A DNA stretch of 22,810 bases from DATEPR01 sp036503065 (GTDB lineage: Bacteria; Actinomycetota; Actinomycetes; Mycobacteriales; Pseudonocardiaceae): the NCBI GenBank assembly GCA_036503065.1, contig DASXXM010000166.1:1-22810 (forward strand), given 5' to 3'. Shown one piece after another: positions 1 through 9,498 of this stretch (position 1 is the stretch's first letter; each line of letters starts with the position of its first letter). The notes under the pieces were generated by a model. It searched no databases. It saw only the letters and a program-made list of their open reading frames with translations, and was not told the DNA's origin. The position numbers and the translations under genes were made by a program.

Positions 1-3000
1 CGTGTGGTCCGGGCCCTGGCCCTCGTGGCCGTGCGGCAACAGCATGACCACATTGGACCGTTGGCCCCACTTGGCCTCGCTGGAGGAGATGAACTCGTCG
101 ATCACCGACTGGGCGCCGTTGACGAAGTCGCCGAACTGCGCTTCCCACAACACCAGCGCCTCGGCGTTGGCCACCGAATAGCCGTATTCGAAGCCGACCG
201 CCGCGAATTCGCTGAGCGCCGAGTCGTAGACCATGAAACGGCCCTGGTCGTCCGACAGGTTCTGCAGCGGCGTGTATTCCACGCCGGTCTTGCGGTCGAT
301 GAGCACCGAATGCCGTTGGGTGAACGTGCCGCGCCGGGAGTCCTGGCCGGACAGCCGGATCAGCCTGCCCTCCAGCACCAGCGAACCGAAGGCCAGCAGT
401 TCCGCGAAGGCCCAGTCGATCTCGCCGTCCACCGACATCTTGTGCCGGCGCTCCAACACCGGCCGCACCCGCGGATGCGGGGTGAAACCCGGCGGCAGGT
501 CGACGTGCGCCTGGCCGATCCTGGCGACGGTCCGCGCCGAGATCGCGGTGGCCAGCTTGGTCGGGATCGGCTGTTCCTCCTCGATCGACGGGCTCGTCTG
601 CGGCGCGGCCTTCTCCAGTTCGCGCACCTCGTTGAAGACGTGCTCCAACTGGCTGGAGAAATCGCGCAGCGCGGTTTCCGCCTCCTCCATGGAGATGTCG
701 CCGCGGCCGATCAGCGCCTCGGTGTACGTCTTCCGCACGCTGCGCTTCGCGTCGATGATGTCGTACATCGCGGGCTGGGTCATCGACGGGTCGTCGCCCT
801 CGTTGTGGCCGCGGCGCCGGTAGCAGACCATGTCGATCACGACGTCCTTGTGGAACGCCTGGCGGTACTCCACGGCCAGCTTCGCCACCCAGTAGCACGC
901 CTCGGGGTCGTCGCCGTTCACGTGGAACACCGGCGCGCCGATCATCTTCGCCACGTCCGTGCAGTACTTGGACGAGCGCGAGTGCTCCGGGTTCGTGGTG
1001 AAGCCGACCTGGTTGTTGACCACCACGTGCACCGTGCCGCCGGTGCGGTAACCACGCAGCAGCGCCAGGTTCAGCGTCTCGGCCACCACACCCTGGCCGG
1101 CGAACGCCGCGTCACCGTGCATCGCCACCGGCAGCACGGTGAAGCCCTCGCCGCCCTTGTCCAGCAGGTCCTGCTTGGCCCGCGTGATGCCCTCCAGCAC
1201 CGGGTCGACGGCTTCCAGGTGCGACGGGTTGGCGGTGAGCGACACCAGCGTCTCGCCGTCGCCGAACATCCGGAAGTACTTGCCCTCCGCGCCGAGGTGG
1301 TACTTCACGTCGCCGGAACCGTGTGCCTGGCCCGGATCGATGTTGCCCTCGAACTCGCGGAAGATCTGCGAGATCGGTTTGCCCACGATGTTCGCCAGCA
1401 CGTTCAGCCGGCCGCGGTGCGGCATGCCGATCACGACTTCGTCCAGCTCGTGCTCGGATGCCTTGTCCAGCACGGCATCCAGCAGCGCGATCACGGTCTC
1501 GCCGCCTTCGAGCGAGAACCGCTTCTGCCCGACGTACTTGGTCTGCAGGAACGTCTCGAAGGCCTCGGCCGCGTTCAGCTTGGACAGGATGTACTTCTGC
1601 ACGGCCGTCGGCGGCTTCTCGTGCTTGACCTCGACCCGGTCCTGCAACCAGCGCCGCTCCTTGGGCTCCAGGATGTGCATGTACTCCACGCCGACCGTGC
1701 GGCAGTACGAATCCCGCAGCACGCCGAGCACGTCGCGCAGCTTCATCCGGTCGTGCTCGCCGAACCCGCCGACCGGGAACTCCCGGTCCAGGTCCCACAG
1801 GGTCAGGTTGTGCGACAGGATGTCCAGGTCGTCGTGCCGGCGCTGCCGGTAGTTCAGCGGGTCCACATCGGCCATCAGGTGACCGCGGGTTCGATACGCG
1901 TCGATCAGCTCCAGCACCCGGGCGGCCTTGTCGACCGCGCCCTCCGGGATGTCCTGCACCCACTTGACCGGCTCGTAGGGCAGCCGCAGCGCGGTGAAGA
2001 TGTCCTCGTAGAAGTTGTCCTCGCCCAGCAGCAGTTCGTGGATGCGGCGCAGGAACTCGCCGGACTCGGCGCCCTGGATGATCCGGTGGTCGTAGGTGGA
2101 CGTCAACGTGATGATCTTGCTGACACCCATGGTGACCAGCGCGTGCTCACTGGTGCCCTGGAACTGCGCCGGGTACTCCATGGCGCCGACGCCGATGATC
2201 GTGCCCTGGCCCGCGGTCAGCCGCGGCACCGAGTGGTTCGTGCCGATCGTGCCCGGGTTGGTCAGTGAGATCGTGGTGCCGCTGAAATCGTCCGTGGTCA
2301 GCGAGCCGCTGCGGGCCTTGCGGATGATGTCCTCGTAGGCCTGCCAGAACTGGCTGAACGACATCGCCTCGGTGCCCTTGACCGACGCCACCACCAGGGT
2401 GCGGGCGCCGTCCTTGCCGGGCAGGTCGATGGCGAGGCCGAAGTTCACGTGTTCCGGCGTGACCACGGTCGGCTTGCCGTCGGTCTCGGCGAAGTGCCGG
2501 TTCATGTTCGGGTACGCCTGGAGCGCGCGCACCACCGCGTAGCCGATCACGTGGGTGAACGAGACCTTGCCACCACGGGTCCGCTTCAGGTGGTTGTTGA
2601 TCACGATTCGGTTGTCCGCCAACAGTTTGGCCGGTACCGCGCGCACGCTGGTCGCGGTCGGCACGGTCAGCGACTGCTGCATGTTCTTCACGATCATGGC
2701 GGCCGCGCCACGGATCGGGCTGACCTTCTCGCCCTCGACCGCCGTCTTCGATCGACTCAGCACCGGCGCGGCCTTCGCCGCGGCGGCAGGCGCGGGCTTG
2801 CCGGCGCTGGGCAGTCCCGTGCCCGGTCCGGTCCTCGGCGGGGTCGGCGGTGGCGCGGCGGCCGGTCGTGCGATGACCGGCGGGGCCGGCCGGCTGGGCG
2901 CCGTGGCCACCTGGCCGTTCGTGGCGGCCCTCATCGGCGTGGCGACCTCGGTCGCGGCGCTGCCGGTGGGCTGGGCGACGTTGTCGCCGACGCCTGCCGC

Positions 3001-3138
3001 GCGCTGGGTCGGCTTGTAGTCGGCGAAGAAGTCGTGCCACGCCGGGTCCACCGACGAGGGGTCCGCGAGGAACTGCTCGTACATCTCCTCGACAAGCCAC
3101 TCGTTCGGACCGAACTGTGACGCGGTGCTGCTGGACAC
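1..3138 (-). CDS. kgd: Multifunctional 2-oxoglutarate decarboxylase/dehydrogenase E1 with fused E2-like domain (C-terminus beyond window)
   Basis: Thiamine-diphosphate enzyme that decarboxylates 2-oxoglutarate in the actinobacterial TCA cycle, acting in the cytosol with E2/E3 components. The first 1046 residues are in the window; the family is about 1,230 aa, so roughly 180 residues lie off the left edge. The GTG start at 3138 gives the typical N-terminus (QFGPNEWLVEEMYEQF). An Ala/Pro-rich linker (about residues 46-130) leads to the E2-type acyltransferase domain, with its catalytic motif YDHRIIQGAESGEF and His351. The E1 domain follows: GDAAFAGQG near 675, NNQVGFTT, and the ThDP/Mg motif beginning GDDPEA at 742 and ending RRRGHNEGDD. 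The sequence breaks off in GHEGQGPDH. The fused acyltransferase domain is the actinobacterial arrangement, unlike the SucA of proteobacteria. It lies 158 bp downstream of the ABC exporter on the same strand, and that gap probably holds its own promoter. Identity is secure. Confidence 0.97.
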   Translation of the reverse strand, partial: MSSSTASQFGPNEWLVEEMYEQFLADPSSVDPAWHDFFADYKPTQRAAGVGDNVAQPTGSAATEVATPMRAATNGQVATAPSRPAPPVIARPAAAPPPTPPRTGPGTGLPSAGKPAPAAAAKAAPVLSRSKTAVEGEKVSPIRGAAAMIVKNMQQSLTVPTATSVRAVPAKLLADNRIVINNHLKRTRGGKVSFTHVIGYAVVRALQAYPNMNRHFAETDGKPTVVTPEHVNFGLAIDLPGKDGARTLVVASVKGTEAMSFSQFWQAYEDIIRKARSGSLTTDDFSGTTISLTNPGTIGTNHSVPRLTAGQGTIIGVGAMEYPAQFQGTSEHALVTMGVSKIITLTSTYDHRIIQGAESGEFLRRIHELLLGEDNFYEDIFTALRLPYEPVKWVQDIPEGAVDKAARVLELIDAYRTRGHLMADVDPLNYRQRRHDDLDILSHNLTLWDLDREFPVGGFGEHDRMKLRDVLGVLRDSYCRTVGVEYMHILEPKERRWLQDRVEVKHEKPPTAVQKYILSKLNAAEAFETFLQTKYVGQKRFSLEGGETVIALLDAVLDKASEHELDEVVIGMPHRGRLNVLANIVGKPISQIFREFEGNIDPGQAHGSGDVKYHLGAEGKYFRMFGDGETLVSLTANPSHLEAVDPVLEGITRAKQDLLDKGGEGFTVLPVAMHGDAAFAGQGVVAETLNLALLRGYRTGGTVHVVVNNQVGFTTNPEHSRSSKYCTDVAKMIGAPVFHVNGDDPEACYWVAKLAVEYRQAFHKDVVIDMVCYRRRGHNEGDDPSMTQPAMYDIIDAKRSVRKTYTEALIGRGDISMEEAETALRDFSSQLEHVFNEVRELEKAAPQTSPSIEEEQPIPTKLATAISARTVARIGQAHVDLPPGFTPHPRVRPVLERRHKMSVDGEIDWAFAELLAFGSLVLEGRLIRLSGQDSRRGTFTQRHSVLIDRKTGVEYTPLQNLSDDQGRFMVYDSALSEFAAVGFEYGYSVANAEALVLWEAQFGDFVNGAQSVIDEFISSSEAKWGQRSNVVMLLPHGHEGQGPDHT

Positions 3139-3296
3139 GGTTGGTGCTCGCCCCTATCCGTCTCGCTGTGGATCCCGTGAAAACTCCATCCGCAAGGCTA
3201 GCCCTCTCGCGTGCCCGTTTCATAACCAACGGATTGCCCGCAACGTCGGGTCCGTCACAGGATCGATCCGGGGTCCGGACGCTGGGCGGATGGGTG
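3139..3296. other. Intergenic leader between ABC exporter and kgd
   Basis: 158 bp without a gene. On the minus strand it ends in GGGGCGAG about 6 bases before the kgd GTG, a plausible ribosome binding site. I could not find a convincing -35/-10 pair at standard spacing, so the kgd promoter is inferred from position only. Confidence 0.4.
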
Positions 3297-6200
3297 CTAT
3301 CCGGTGCGTTCTGAGCCGTCGTGCCAGGCGCGGGTGGCGACGTGCCCCGCGTCGTCGCGCGGCTCGTCGGCGGATCCGAAGCGCCACAGCCGGGCGTACG
3401 TGCCGTCGGCCGCGATCAGCTCCCGGTGGCTGCCGTCCTCGACGATCCGGCCTGCGTCCAGCACCACGATCCGGTCCGCCCTGGCCGCGGTGGCCAGCCG
3501 GTGCGCCACCACGAACGTGGTGCGCCGGTGCGTCATCCGCTCGCTGGCCGTGAGCACCGCAGACTCGGTGGCCGGGTCCAGCGCCGCCGTCGCCTCGTCC
3601 AGCAGGACCAGGTCGGGATCGACGAGTTCGGCCCTGGCCAGCGCGACGAGCTGCCGTTGCCCGGCGGACAGGCCCTGGCCGCGTTCGCCGAGCCGGTGGT
3701 GGAAGCCATCGCTCAGGCCGGCCACCATCGGCAACGCGCCGACCTCCCGGACGGCCTGCTCCACCGCGCCGTCCGGGGCGTCCGGCCGACCGTAGCGCAC
3801 GTTATCGGCCACGTCCCCGGTGAACAGGTGGGCCTCCTGCGGCACGACACCCAGCCGACGGCGGAACCCGCCGAGGTCGAAGTCCCGCACGTCGACGCCG
3901 TCCACCAGGACCTTGCCGCCGGTCGCGTCGTAGAACCGGGCGAGCAGCTTCACCAGGGTCGACTTGCCGGCGCCGGTGGCGCCCACGAGCGCCACGGTCT
4001 GACCGGCCGGCACGCGCAGCGACACCCGGTCCAGCGCCGGGCGTGCGGCGCTGCCGTAGCGGAAGCTCACGTTCCGCAGTTCCACCTCGCCGCGCAGCCG
4101 GGCGGGTACCGGCACGGGCTGCGTTGCCGGCACCACGGTGCTCGGCGTGCGCAGCAGGTCGCCGATCCGGTGCAGGCCGACGCGGGCCTGCTGGTAGCCG
4201 TCGAACACCTGGGAGAGCTGCTGCACCGGGGCGAAGAACTGGCTCAGGTAGAGCAGGAACGCCACCAGCACACCGGCGGTCAGCGAGCCGTGCGCCACCC
4301 AGGTCGCGCCGACACCCAACACGATGGCCTGGGCCAGCTCGGACAGGAACGTGACGAACGGGAAGTACGTCGCGATGTAGCGCTGGGCCCGCAGCCGGGA
4401 CTGGCGGTAGTCGTCGGAGAGCTGCTCGAAATGGTCCCGGGCCAACTGTTCGCGCGTGTTGGCCTGCGCCACCCGCAGACCCGACACGTTCTCCTGGAGG
4501 TCGGCGTTGACGGCGCTGATCCGTTCCCTGGCCTCCGCATAGGCCTCCGACGACCGACGCCGGAACACCACGGTCGCCACGAGCAGCACCGGCAGCGCGC
4601 ACAGCGCGACCAGTGCCAGCGGCAGGTCGATCACGACCATCGCCACCGCCATGCCCACCACGGTGAGCACGCTGATCACGGCCGTGATCAGGCCGGTCTG
4701 CAGGAACGTGGAGAGCGCGTCCACGTCCGTGGTCATCCTGGTCATGATCCGGCCGCCGAGTTCGCGCTCGTAGTAGTCGAGGCCGAGTCGCTGCAGGTGC
4801 GCGTAGCTGCGCACGCGGAGCAGGTACAGCACGGTCTCGCCGGCCTTGGTCGCGATCACGGTCTGGTTCGCCAGCACCACCCAGTCCACCGCGACCACGA
4901 CGAGCGCGATACCGCTGGTCACCCACACCTCGGTGAGCCGGTGCACGGACACCCCGCTGTCCACGCCGGTCCGGATCAGCGCCGGCAGCACCACGGTGGC
5001 CAGCGCGTCCAGCGCGACCAGCACCAGTGCCACCAGCAGCGCCCAGCGGACCGGCCGCAGCAGCCCCGCCAGCCGGAACCGCGGATCGGGGGCGCGCAGG
5101 TCGACACCGGGCAGCTCCGGTACGTCCGTCGGCGGCGGCAGGGTGGCCACCGCCGCGATCAGCTCCGGCGTGGCGGGCAGGCCGCCGAACGCGCCGAAGC
5201 CAGGACCCGTTGCGAGCTGGTCGTTGTTGCTGCTGGTCACCGGCTGGCTGTCCGGGTCGGGCGGCGGCCACAGTGCCGGTGTCGTGCCGTCCGGGCCGAC
5301 CGGTTCGTGCCCGTTGCGGCCGACCTCCGTCAGCTCGTCGATCGTGTCGCCCGGCGCGGCCAGTAGGGCACGGAACAGCTCGGACCGCTCGCGCAGTTCG
5401 GTCTCGGTGCCGACGTCGACCACCCGGCCGCGGTCCAGCACCGCGATCCGGTCGGCCAGCGCGAGGGTGGAGCGGCGGTGGGCGATGATCAGCGTGGTCC
5501 TGGTGGCCGTCACGGCGCGCAGCGTGTCCTGGATGGCCGCCTCGGTGGCCGCGTCAACGGCCGAAGTCGCGTCGTCCAGCACCAGTACCCGCGGGTCGGA
5601 CAGGAGGGCCCGTGCCAGCGCGATCCGTTGCCGCTGGCCGCCGGACAGCGTCAGACCGCGCTCGCCGACGACGGTGTCGTAGCCATCGGGCAGTGCCGCG
5701 ATGAACTCGTCGGCCTCGGCCGCGGCGGCCGCCGCGCGTACCTCGTCGTCGGTGGCGTCCGGCCTGCCGTAGGCGATGTTGGCGCGGACCGTGGTGGAGA
5801 ACAGGAACGCCTCCTCGAACACCATGCCGACGGTGCGGCGCAGCGACGCGAGGCGCAGCGTCCGGACGTCCAGCGCGGCGCCGGGCGGCCCGACCCGCAG
5901 CGCACCGCCCTGCGCGTCGTAGAACCGGGGCAGCAGCAGGGAAACCGTCGACTTGCCCGACCCGGACGTGCCGATCAGTGCCAGCGTCTCACCCGGCTCG
6001 ACACGCAGCGACACGCCGTCCAGCACGGGCTCGCTGCGCGTGTAGCCGAACCGGACGTCGTCCAGCACCACCTCGACCGGCCCCGGCGGCACGTCCACCG
6101 CGTCCGGCGGGTCCACGATCTCGGGCTGCGAGTCGATCAGCTCGTACACCCGCTCCACCGCGGCCCTGGTCATCTGGCCGATGATCACCAGCCCGGACAG

Positions 6201-7112
6201 CAGCCGCGCCGGGCCGGCCAGGGTGGCCACGTAGCTGGCGAACGCGAGGAACGTGCCGATGCTGATCTGGCCGCGCAGCGCGAGCCAGCCGCCCAGCGCC
6301 AGCACCGCGACCTGGCCCAGCGGCGGCAGCGCGGACATGGTGGCGTTCGGCCGCGACTGGAGCCGCGCGGCGCGCAGCCGCTCCGCGAACAGCCGGCGCG
6401 CGTAGTTCTCCAGCCGGCCGGTCTCCCGGCCTTCCTGGCCGAACCCCTTGACCACGCGCACCCCGGTGACGGTCTCCTCGACCAGCTGCGCGATGTCCGC
6501 GGCCCGCTGCTGTGCCGACCACGTGGCCGGGAAGAGCCTGCGCCGCGACCGGGCCGCCACGATGCCGAGCAGCGGCACCATGACCAGCGCGATCAGGGTC
6601 AGCAGCGGAGACAGCCACAGCATCGCCACCACCGAGAACGCGACCAGCACCACGACACCGATGGACAGCGGCACCATCGACATGAAGCCCTGCACCAGTT
6701 GCAGGTCGGTGTTCGCGCGGGACACCACCTGCCCGGTGCGCAGCGCGTCCTGCTTGCCGCCGTCCAGCCGGGATACGGAGGTGAAGACGGCCTGCCGCAG
6801 GTCGTGCTGCACGTCCAGCGCGAGCTTGCCGGCGAGGTAGCGACGCAGGAAGGCGCCGACGAACCGGATCAGCGCCAGCACCGCCAGGATGACCGTGAGC
6901 AGCACGAGCCGGTTGGTGCGGCCGGCGATCGCGTCGTTCACGCCCAGCCGGATGAGCAGCGGGCTGACCGCTTCGAGCCCGACGCCGAGCGCCGAGCTGA
7001 CCACCACCGTGATCACCAGACCGCGATGTCGCCACGCCGCGGTCAGCAGACGACGGATCCAGCCGGCCTGGTCGGAGCTCAGCTCAGGTTTCTCATCAGC
7101 GGTGGTGGGCAC
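3297..7112 (-). CDS. Fused two-half ABC exporter (TMD-NBD-TMD-NBD), multidrug type
   Basis: A 1271-aa single-chain ABC exporter resembling mycobacterial Rv0194-like multidrug exporters. Half 1: membrane domain about residues 28-320, Walker A GTSGSGKS at 381-388 (Lys387), signature LSGGQRQ at 489-495, Walker B VLVLDDATS near 510. Half 2: membrane domain about 690-970, Walker A GATGAGKS at 1044-1051 (Lys1050), signature LSAGQRQ at 1148-1154, Walker B LVLLDEATA near 1170. A Pro/Gly-rich linker of about 90 residues joins the halves. The catalytic Glu after Walker B is Asp in half 1 and Glu in half 2, the asymmetry seen in heterodimeric exporters with one degenerate ATP site. The start is GTG at 7112 with GGGAG three bases upstream, which is close spacing. 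Substrate unknown; export of lipids, peptides or drugs is possible. It lies between a second ABC pair and kgd on the same strand. Confidence 0.93.
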   Translation of the reverse strand: MPTTADEKPELSSDQAGWIRRLLTAAWRHRGLVITVVVSSALGVGLEAVSPLLIRLGVNDAIAGRTNRLVLLTVILAVLALIRFVGAFLRRYLAGKLALDVQHDLRQAVFTSVSRLDGGKQDALRTGQVVSRANTDLQLVQGFMSMVPLSIGVVVLVAFSVVAMLWLSPLLTLIALVMVPLLGIVAARSRRRLFPATWSAQQRAADIAQLVEETVTGVRVVKGFGQEGRETGRLENYARRLFAERLRAARLQSRPNATMSALPPLGQVAVLALGGWLALRGQISIGTFLAFASYVATLAGPARLLSGLVIIGQMTRAAVERVYELIDSQPEIVDPPDAVDVPPGPVEVVLDDVRFGYTRSEPVLDGVSLRVEPGETLALIGTSGSGKSTVSLLLPRFYDAQGGALRVGPPGAALDVRTLRLASLRRTVGMVFEEAFLFSTTVRANIAYGRPDATDDEVRAAAAAAEADEFIAALPDGYDTVVGERGLTLSGGQRQRIALARALLSDPRVLVLDDATSAVDAATEAAIQDTLRAVTATRTTLIIAHRRSTLALADRIAVLDRGRVVDVGTETELRERSELFRALLAAPGDTIDELTEVGRNGHEPVGPDGTTPALWPPPDPDSQPVTSSNNDQLATGPGFGAFGGLPATPELIAAVATLPPPTDVPELPGVDLRAPDPRFRLAGLLRPVRWALLVALVLVALDALATVVLPALIRTGVDSGVSVHRLTEVWVTSGIALVVVAVDWVVLANQTVIATKAGETVLYLLRVRSYAHLQRLGLDYYERELGGRIMTRMTTDVDALSTFLQTGLITAVISVLTVVGMAVAMVVIDLPLALVALCALPVLLVATVVFRRRSSEAYAEARERISAVNADLQENVSGLRVAQANTREQLARDHFEQLSDDYRQSRLRAQRYIATYFPFVTFLSELAQAIVLGVGATWVAHGSLTAGVLVAFLLYLSQFFAPVQQLSQVFDGYQQARVGLHRIGDLLRTPSTVVPATQPVPVPARLRGEVELRNVSFRYGSAARPALDRVSLRVPAGQTVALVGATGAGKSTLVKLLARFYDATGGKVLVDGVDVRDFDLGGFRRRLGVVPQEAHLFTGDVADNVRYGRPDAPDGAVEQAVREVGALPMVAGLSDGFHHRLGERGQGLSAGQRQLVALARAELVDPDLVLLDEATAALDPATESAVLTASERMTHRRTTFVVAHRLATAARADRIVVLDAGRIVEDGSHRELIAADGTYARLWRFGSADEPRDDAGHVATRAWHDGSERTG

Positions 7113-7198
7113 GACTCCCAGGTTATTCGGCGACCCTGTCGGTAACCGAATCGATTGTTGCCAGACCTAACGAAACCCGACCCGGGACGGATCGGTAA

Positions 7199-7214
7199 GC
7201 TTTGTCGACAAAGC
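7199..7214. repeat. Perfect 16-bp palindrome after the permease stop
   Basis: GCTTTGTCGACAAAGC is self-complementary over its full length and begins three bases past the TAA stop of the permease gene. As RNA it could fold into a short stem and act as a weak terminator. As DNA it could be an operator about 90 bp upstream of the fused exporter gene. Only the symmetry is certain. Confidence 0.45.
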
Positions 7215-7217
7215 GAC

Positions 7218-8063
7218 TTAGCTGATGTCGCGTCGTCGGCTGATGGCCCAGCCGGCCAGGGCGAAGACCGCCGCGTAGGCGATGAACACCAGGCCACCGA
7301 CCCACCACGGCGGCAGTCCGGCGACGTTGAACACGCTCTCCAGGTCGGACAGGTTCGCGCTGGGCGGCAGGGACAGTTCGGAGATGAACCGGTCGTAGGC
7401 GAACACCACGAGCGAGCCGGACGCGGACGACGCCGGCAGGTAGTGCGCCACCGAGCTGATGTTCATGGCGCGCAGCAGCACACTCAGGATGTTCTCCCCG
7501 GCCAGGCTCCAGGCCAGCAGGATCACCACCGCGGCGATCTGGTTGCTGATCAGGCCGCCCAGTCCGACGCCGAGCAGCGTCCACAGCATGATGATGACGA
7601 TGCCCACCAACGCCACCAGCAGCCAGGACCCGCCGGAGGGCAACGCGTCCGAGCCGTCGCCGGCCAGTGCGCCGAGGGTCGCGCAGATCAGCGTCGTCAC
7701 GCCGTACAGCAGGCCCATCCCGCTGTAGGCGATCAGCTTCGCGGCCAGCACGTCACCCCGGGACCGGCCGGTCAGATACGTGGTGCCGATCGTGCGGTGC
7801 CGGAACTCGCCGGAGATCGCCATCGCGCCGTAGATCGCGGCGAAGATCGCGGTGAAGCCGAACGAGACGCCGAGGCTGATCAGCGCGATCGGCACGTGCA
7901 CCGTCTGGCCGGAGACCTGCGCGAGGTCGGCCTGGCCGGTCTTCTGCACCGCGGCGAAGCCCAGGTTCGCCAGGAACGCGACCACCACGGACGGGATGAG
8001 CAGCGCCCACCACATCTTGGTGGTGAAGATCTTGCGGAACTCCGCCTTGACCGCGTTGCCCAT
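7218..8063 (-). CDS. ABC-2 type transporter permease
   Basis: A 281-aa integral membrane protein with about six hydrophobic segments: near residues 20-38, 60-85, 105-135, 145-165, 168-190 and 255-275. The N-terminus (KAEFRKIFTTKMWW) and the conserved cytosolic stretch SGEFRHRTIGTTYLTGRSRGDVLAAK are typical of ABC-2 permeases that pair with a separate ATPase. Its ATG start at 8063 shares one base with the TGA stop of the ATPase gene, so the two are translationally coupled and form one transporter. Substrate cannot be read from the sequence; relatives export antibiotics, lipids or peptides. A perfect palindrome follows the stop codon. Confidence 0.92.
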   Translation of the reverse strand: MGNAVKAEFRKIFTTKMWWALLIPSVVVAFLANLGFAAVQKTGQADLAQVSGQTVHVPIALISLGVSFGFTAIFAAIYGAMAISGEFRHRTIGTTYLTGRSRGDVLAAKLIAYSGMGLLYGVTTLICATLGALAGDGSDALPSGGSWLLVALVGIVIIMLWTLLGVGLGGLISNQIAAVVILLAWSLAGENILSVLLRAMNISSVAHYLPASSASGSLVVFAYDRFISELSLPPSANLSDLESVFNVAGLPPWWVGGLVFIAYAAVFALAGWAISRRRDIS

Positions 8064-9439
8064 CAGGACCTACCTCCGAGTCCACCCTGGTCGTGCTGGG
8101 CCGGATCGGCCTGGCCCGGCTGCTGCCCGTCCTGCGGCGGAACCTGTTGCTGCCACGGCGAGAACTGCGGCGGCGGCGCGTCCGGCACCGGGTTGCCCTG
8201 CGGCGGCGTGGGCTGAGCCGGTGTGTGCTGGGCCGGTGTGTTCTGCGGCGGCGCGCCCTGGGGCGGCATGCCCTGCGGTGGTGTGTTCTGTTGGGGGTAG
8301 CCCTGGGGCGGATAGCCCGGCTGTGGTTGGTACTGCGGTGGCGGCTGGTACTGGTCCTGCGGCGGCTGGTAGGGCTGCTGTTGGTACTGGGGTTGGTACT
8401 GCTGCGGCTGGTAGGGCTGTTGGACCTGGTAGGGCGGCTGCGGCGGCAGGTAGGGCTGCTGACCCGGCCCGAACTGCTGCGGCACCGTGCCCGGCGTGTA
8501 CTGGCCCTGGGTCAGGCTGAAGTACAACTGCTCCAGGTTGACGCGCTCCTCCTCGATCCCGTACACCGAAACGCCCGCCTTCAACGCGATGTCCGCGACC
8601 TGCTCCGACTGCACGCCGACCACCGCGAGCCGACCGTCCGGCGTCGGCTCGAGGTTGTAGATGCCGGCGTCGCGCAACGCGGTCATCAGCTTCTCCGGGT
8701 CAGACGGGCGGACCAGCACGCGCGCCTGCTGCGACCGGCGCAGGTGCTCCAGCGGCCCGTTGTACATGGTCTGGCCGCGGCTGATGATGATCAGCTGGTC
8801 CACGGTCTGTTCGACCTCGGCCAGGATGTGGCTGGACACCAGCACGGTGCGGCCGGACCGCGCGAAGGACTGTAGGAACGTCCGCAGCCAGGCGATACCC
8901 TCCGGGTCGAGGCCGTTGGCCGGCTCGTCCAGCAGCAGCACCTGCGGATCGCCCAGCAGCGCGGTGGCCAGCGCCAGCCGCTGCTTCATGCCCATGGAGA
9001 ACTGGCCCGCCTTGCGCTCGCCGACCTCGCCGAGACCGACGAGCTGCAGCACCTGCTCGACCCTGGTGTCCGGCACGCCGATCGCGGCCGCGTAGACCCG
9101 GAGGTGGTTGCGTGCCTTGCGCTTGGGGTGGAAGTTCTGCGCCTCCAGCACCGCGCCGACCACCCTGGCCGGATCGCCGAGGGTGTTGAACGCCGTGCCG
9201 TTGACGGTCGCGATGCCCACCGACGGGCGGACGAGGCCGAGGATCATGCGCAGGGTCGTGGTCTTGCCCGCGCCGTTGGGGCCGAGGAAGCCGGTGACCG
9301 AACCGGGTTCCACCGTGAAACTGAGGTTCTGCACGGCGGTGACCGGGCCGAATCGTTTCGTCAGTTGCTGCACCGTGATACGGCCGCTGCCGTCGTGCAC
9401 GCGTCCTCCCGGCTGGATCCGCTGAGTGTTCGCGGTCAT
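8063..9439 (-). CDS. ABC-2 transporter ATPase with Pro/Gln/Tyr-rich C-terminal tail
   Basis: A 458-aa ATP-binding subunit of the ABC-2 transporter encoded with the next gene. Residues 20-311 are a complete nucleotide-binding domain and post-domain: Walker A GPNGAGKT at 53-60, signature FSMGMKQ at 147-153, Walker B VLLLDEP with Asp171/Glu172, D-loop GLDPEG, and switch His204. Residues 312-458 are a low-complexity tail of about 147 aa with short PYQPQ-, PPQG- and NTPPQ-like units, nearly free of charged residues until the end. Usual family members stop near residue 310, so the tail is an added disordered extension. The ATG start at 9439 has AGGGCAGG directly upstream. The gene lies 59 bp downstream of two short genes on the same strand and is probably co-transcribed with them. 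The BcrA-type ATPase call is secure; the tail's role is unknown. Confidence 0.93.
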   Translation of the reverse strand: MTANTQRIQPGGRVHDGSGRITVQQLTKRFGPVTAVQNLSFTVEPGSVTGFLGPNGAGKTTTLRMILGLVRPSVGIATVNGTAFNTLGDPARVVGAVLEAQNFHPKRKARNHLRVYAAAIGVPDTRVEQVLQLVGLGEVGERKAGQFSMGMKQRLALATALLGDPQVLLLDEPANGLDPEGIAWLRTFLQSFARSGRTVLVSSHILAEVEQTVDQLIIISRGQTMYNGPLEHLRRSQQARVLVRPSDPEKLMTALRDAGIYNLEPTPDGRLAVVGVQSEQVADIALKAGVSVYGIEEERVNLEQLYFSLTQGQYTPGTVPQQFGPGQQPYLPPQPPYQVQQPYQPQQYQPQYQQQPYQPPQDQYQPPPQYQPQPGYPPQGYPQQNTPPQGMPPQGAPPQNTPAQHTPAQPTPPQGNPVPDAPPPQFSPWQQQVPPQDGQQPGQADPAQHDQGGLGGRS

Positions 9440-9498
9440 CCTGCCCTATGCGTCCGGCGGCCGTTGCCAATACGGTGAGAATTGCCCGCTCAGCCCGC

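Noticed and set aside
4..2268. Long plus-strand open frame of 754 codons
   Set aside because: It is antisense to kgd, whose domains and catalytic motifs are unmistakable; the frame is rich in Arg/His/Gln, as expected for a GC-driven shadow.
3321..7145. Two long plus-strand frames opposite the fused ABC exporter
   Set aside because: Shadow translation with His/Arg/Gln-rich composition and no recognisable domain; the minus strand carries complete Walker and signature motifs.
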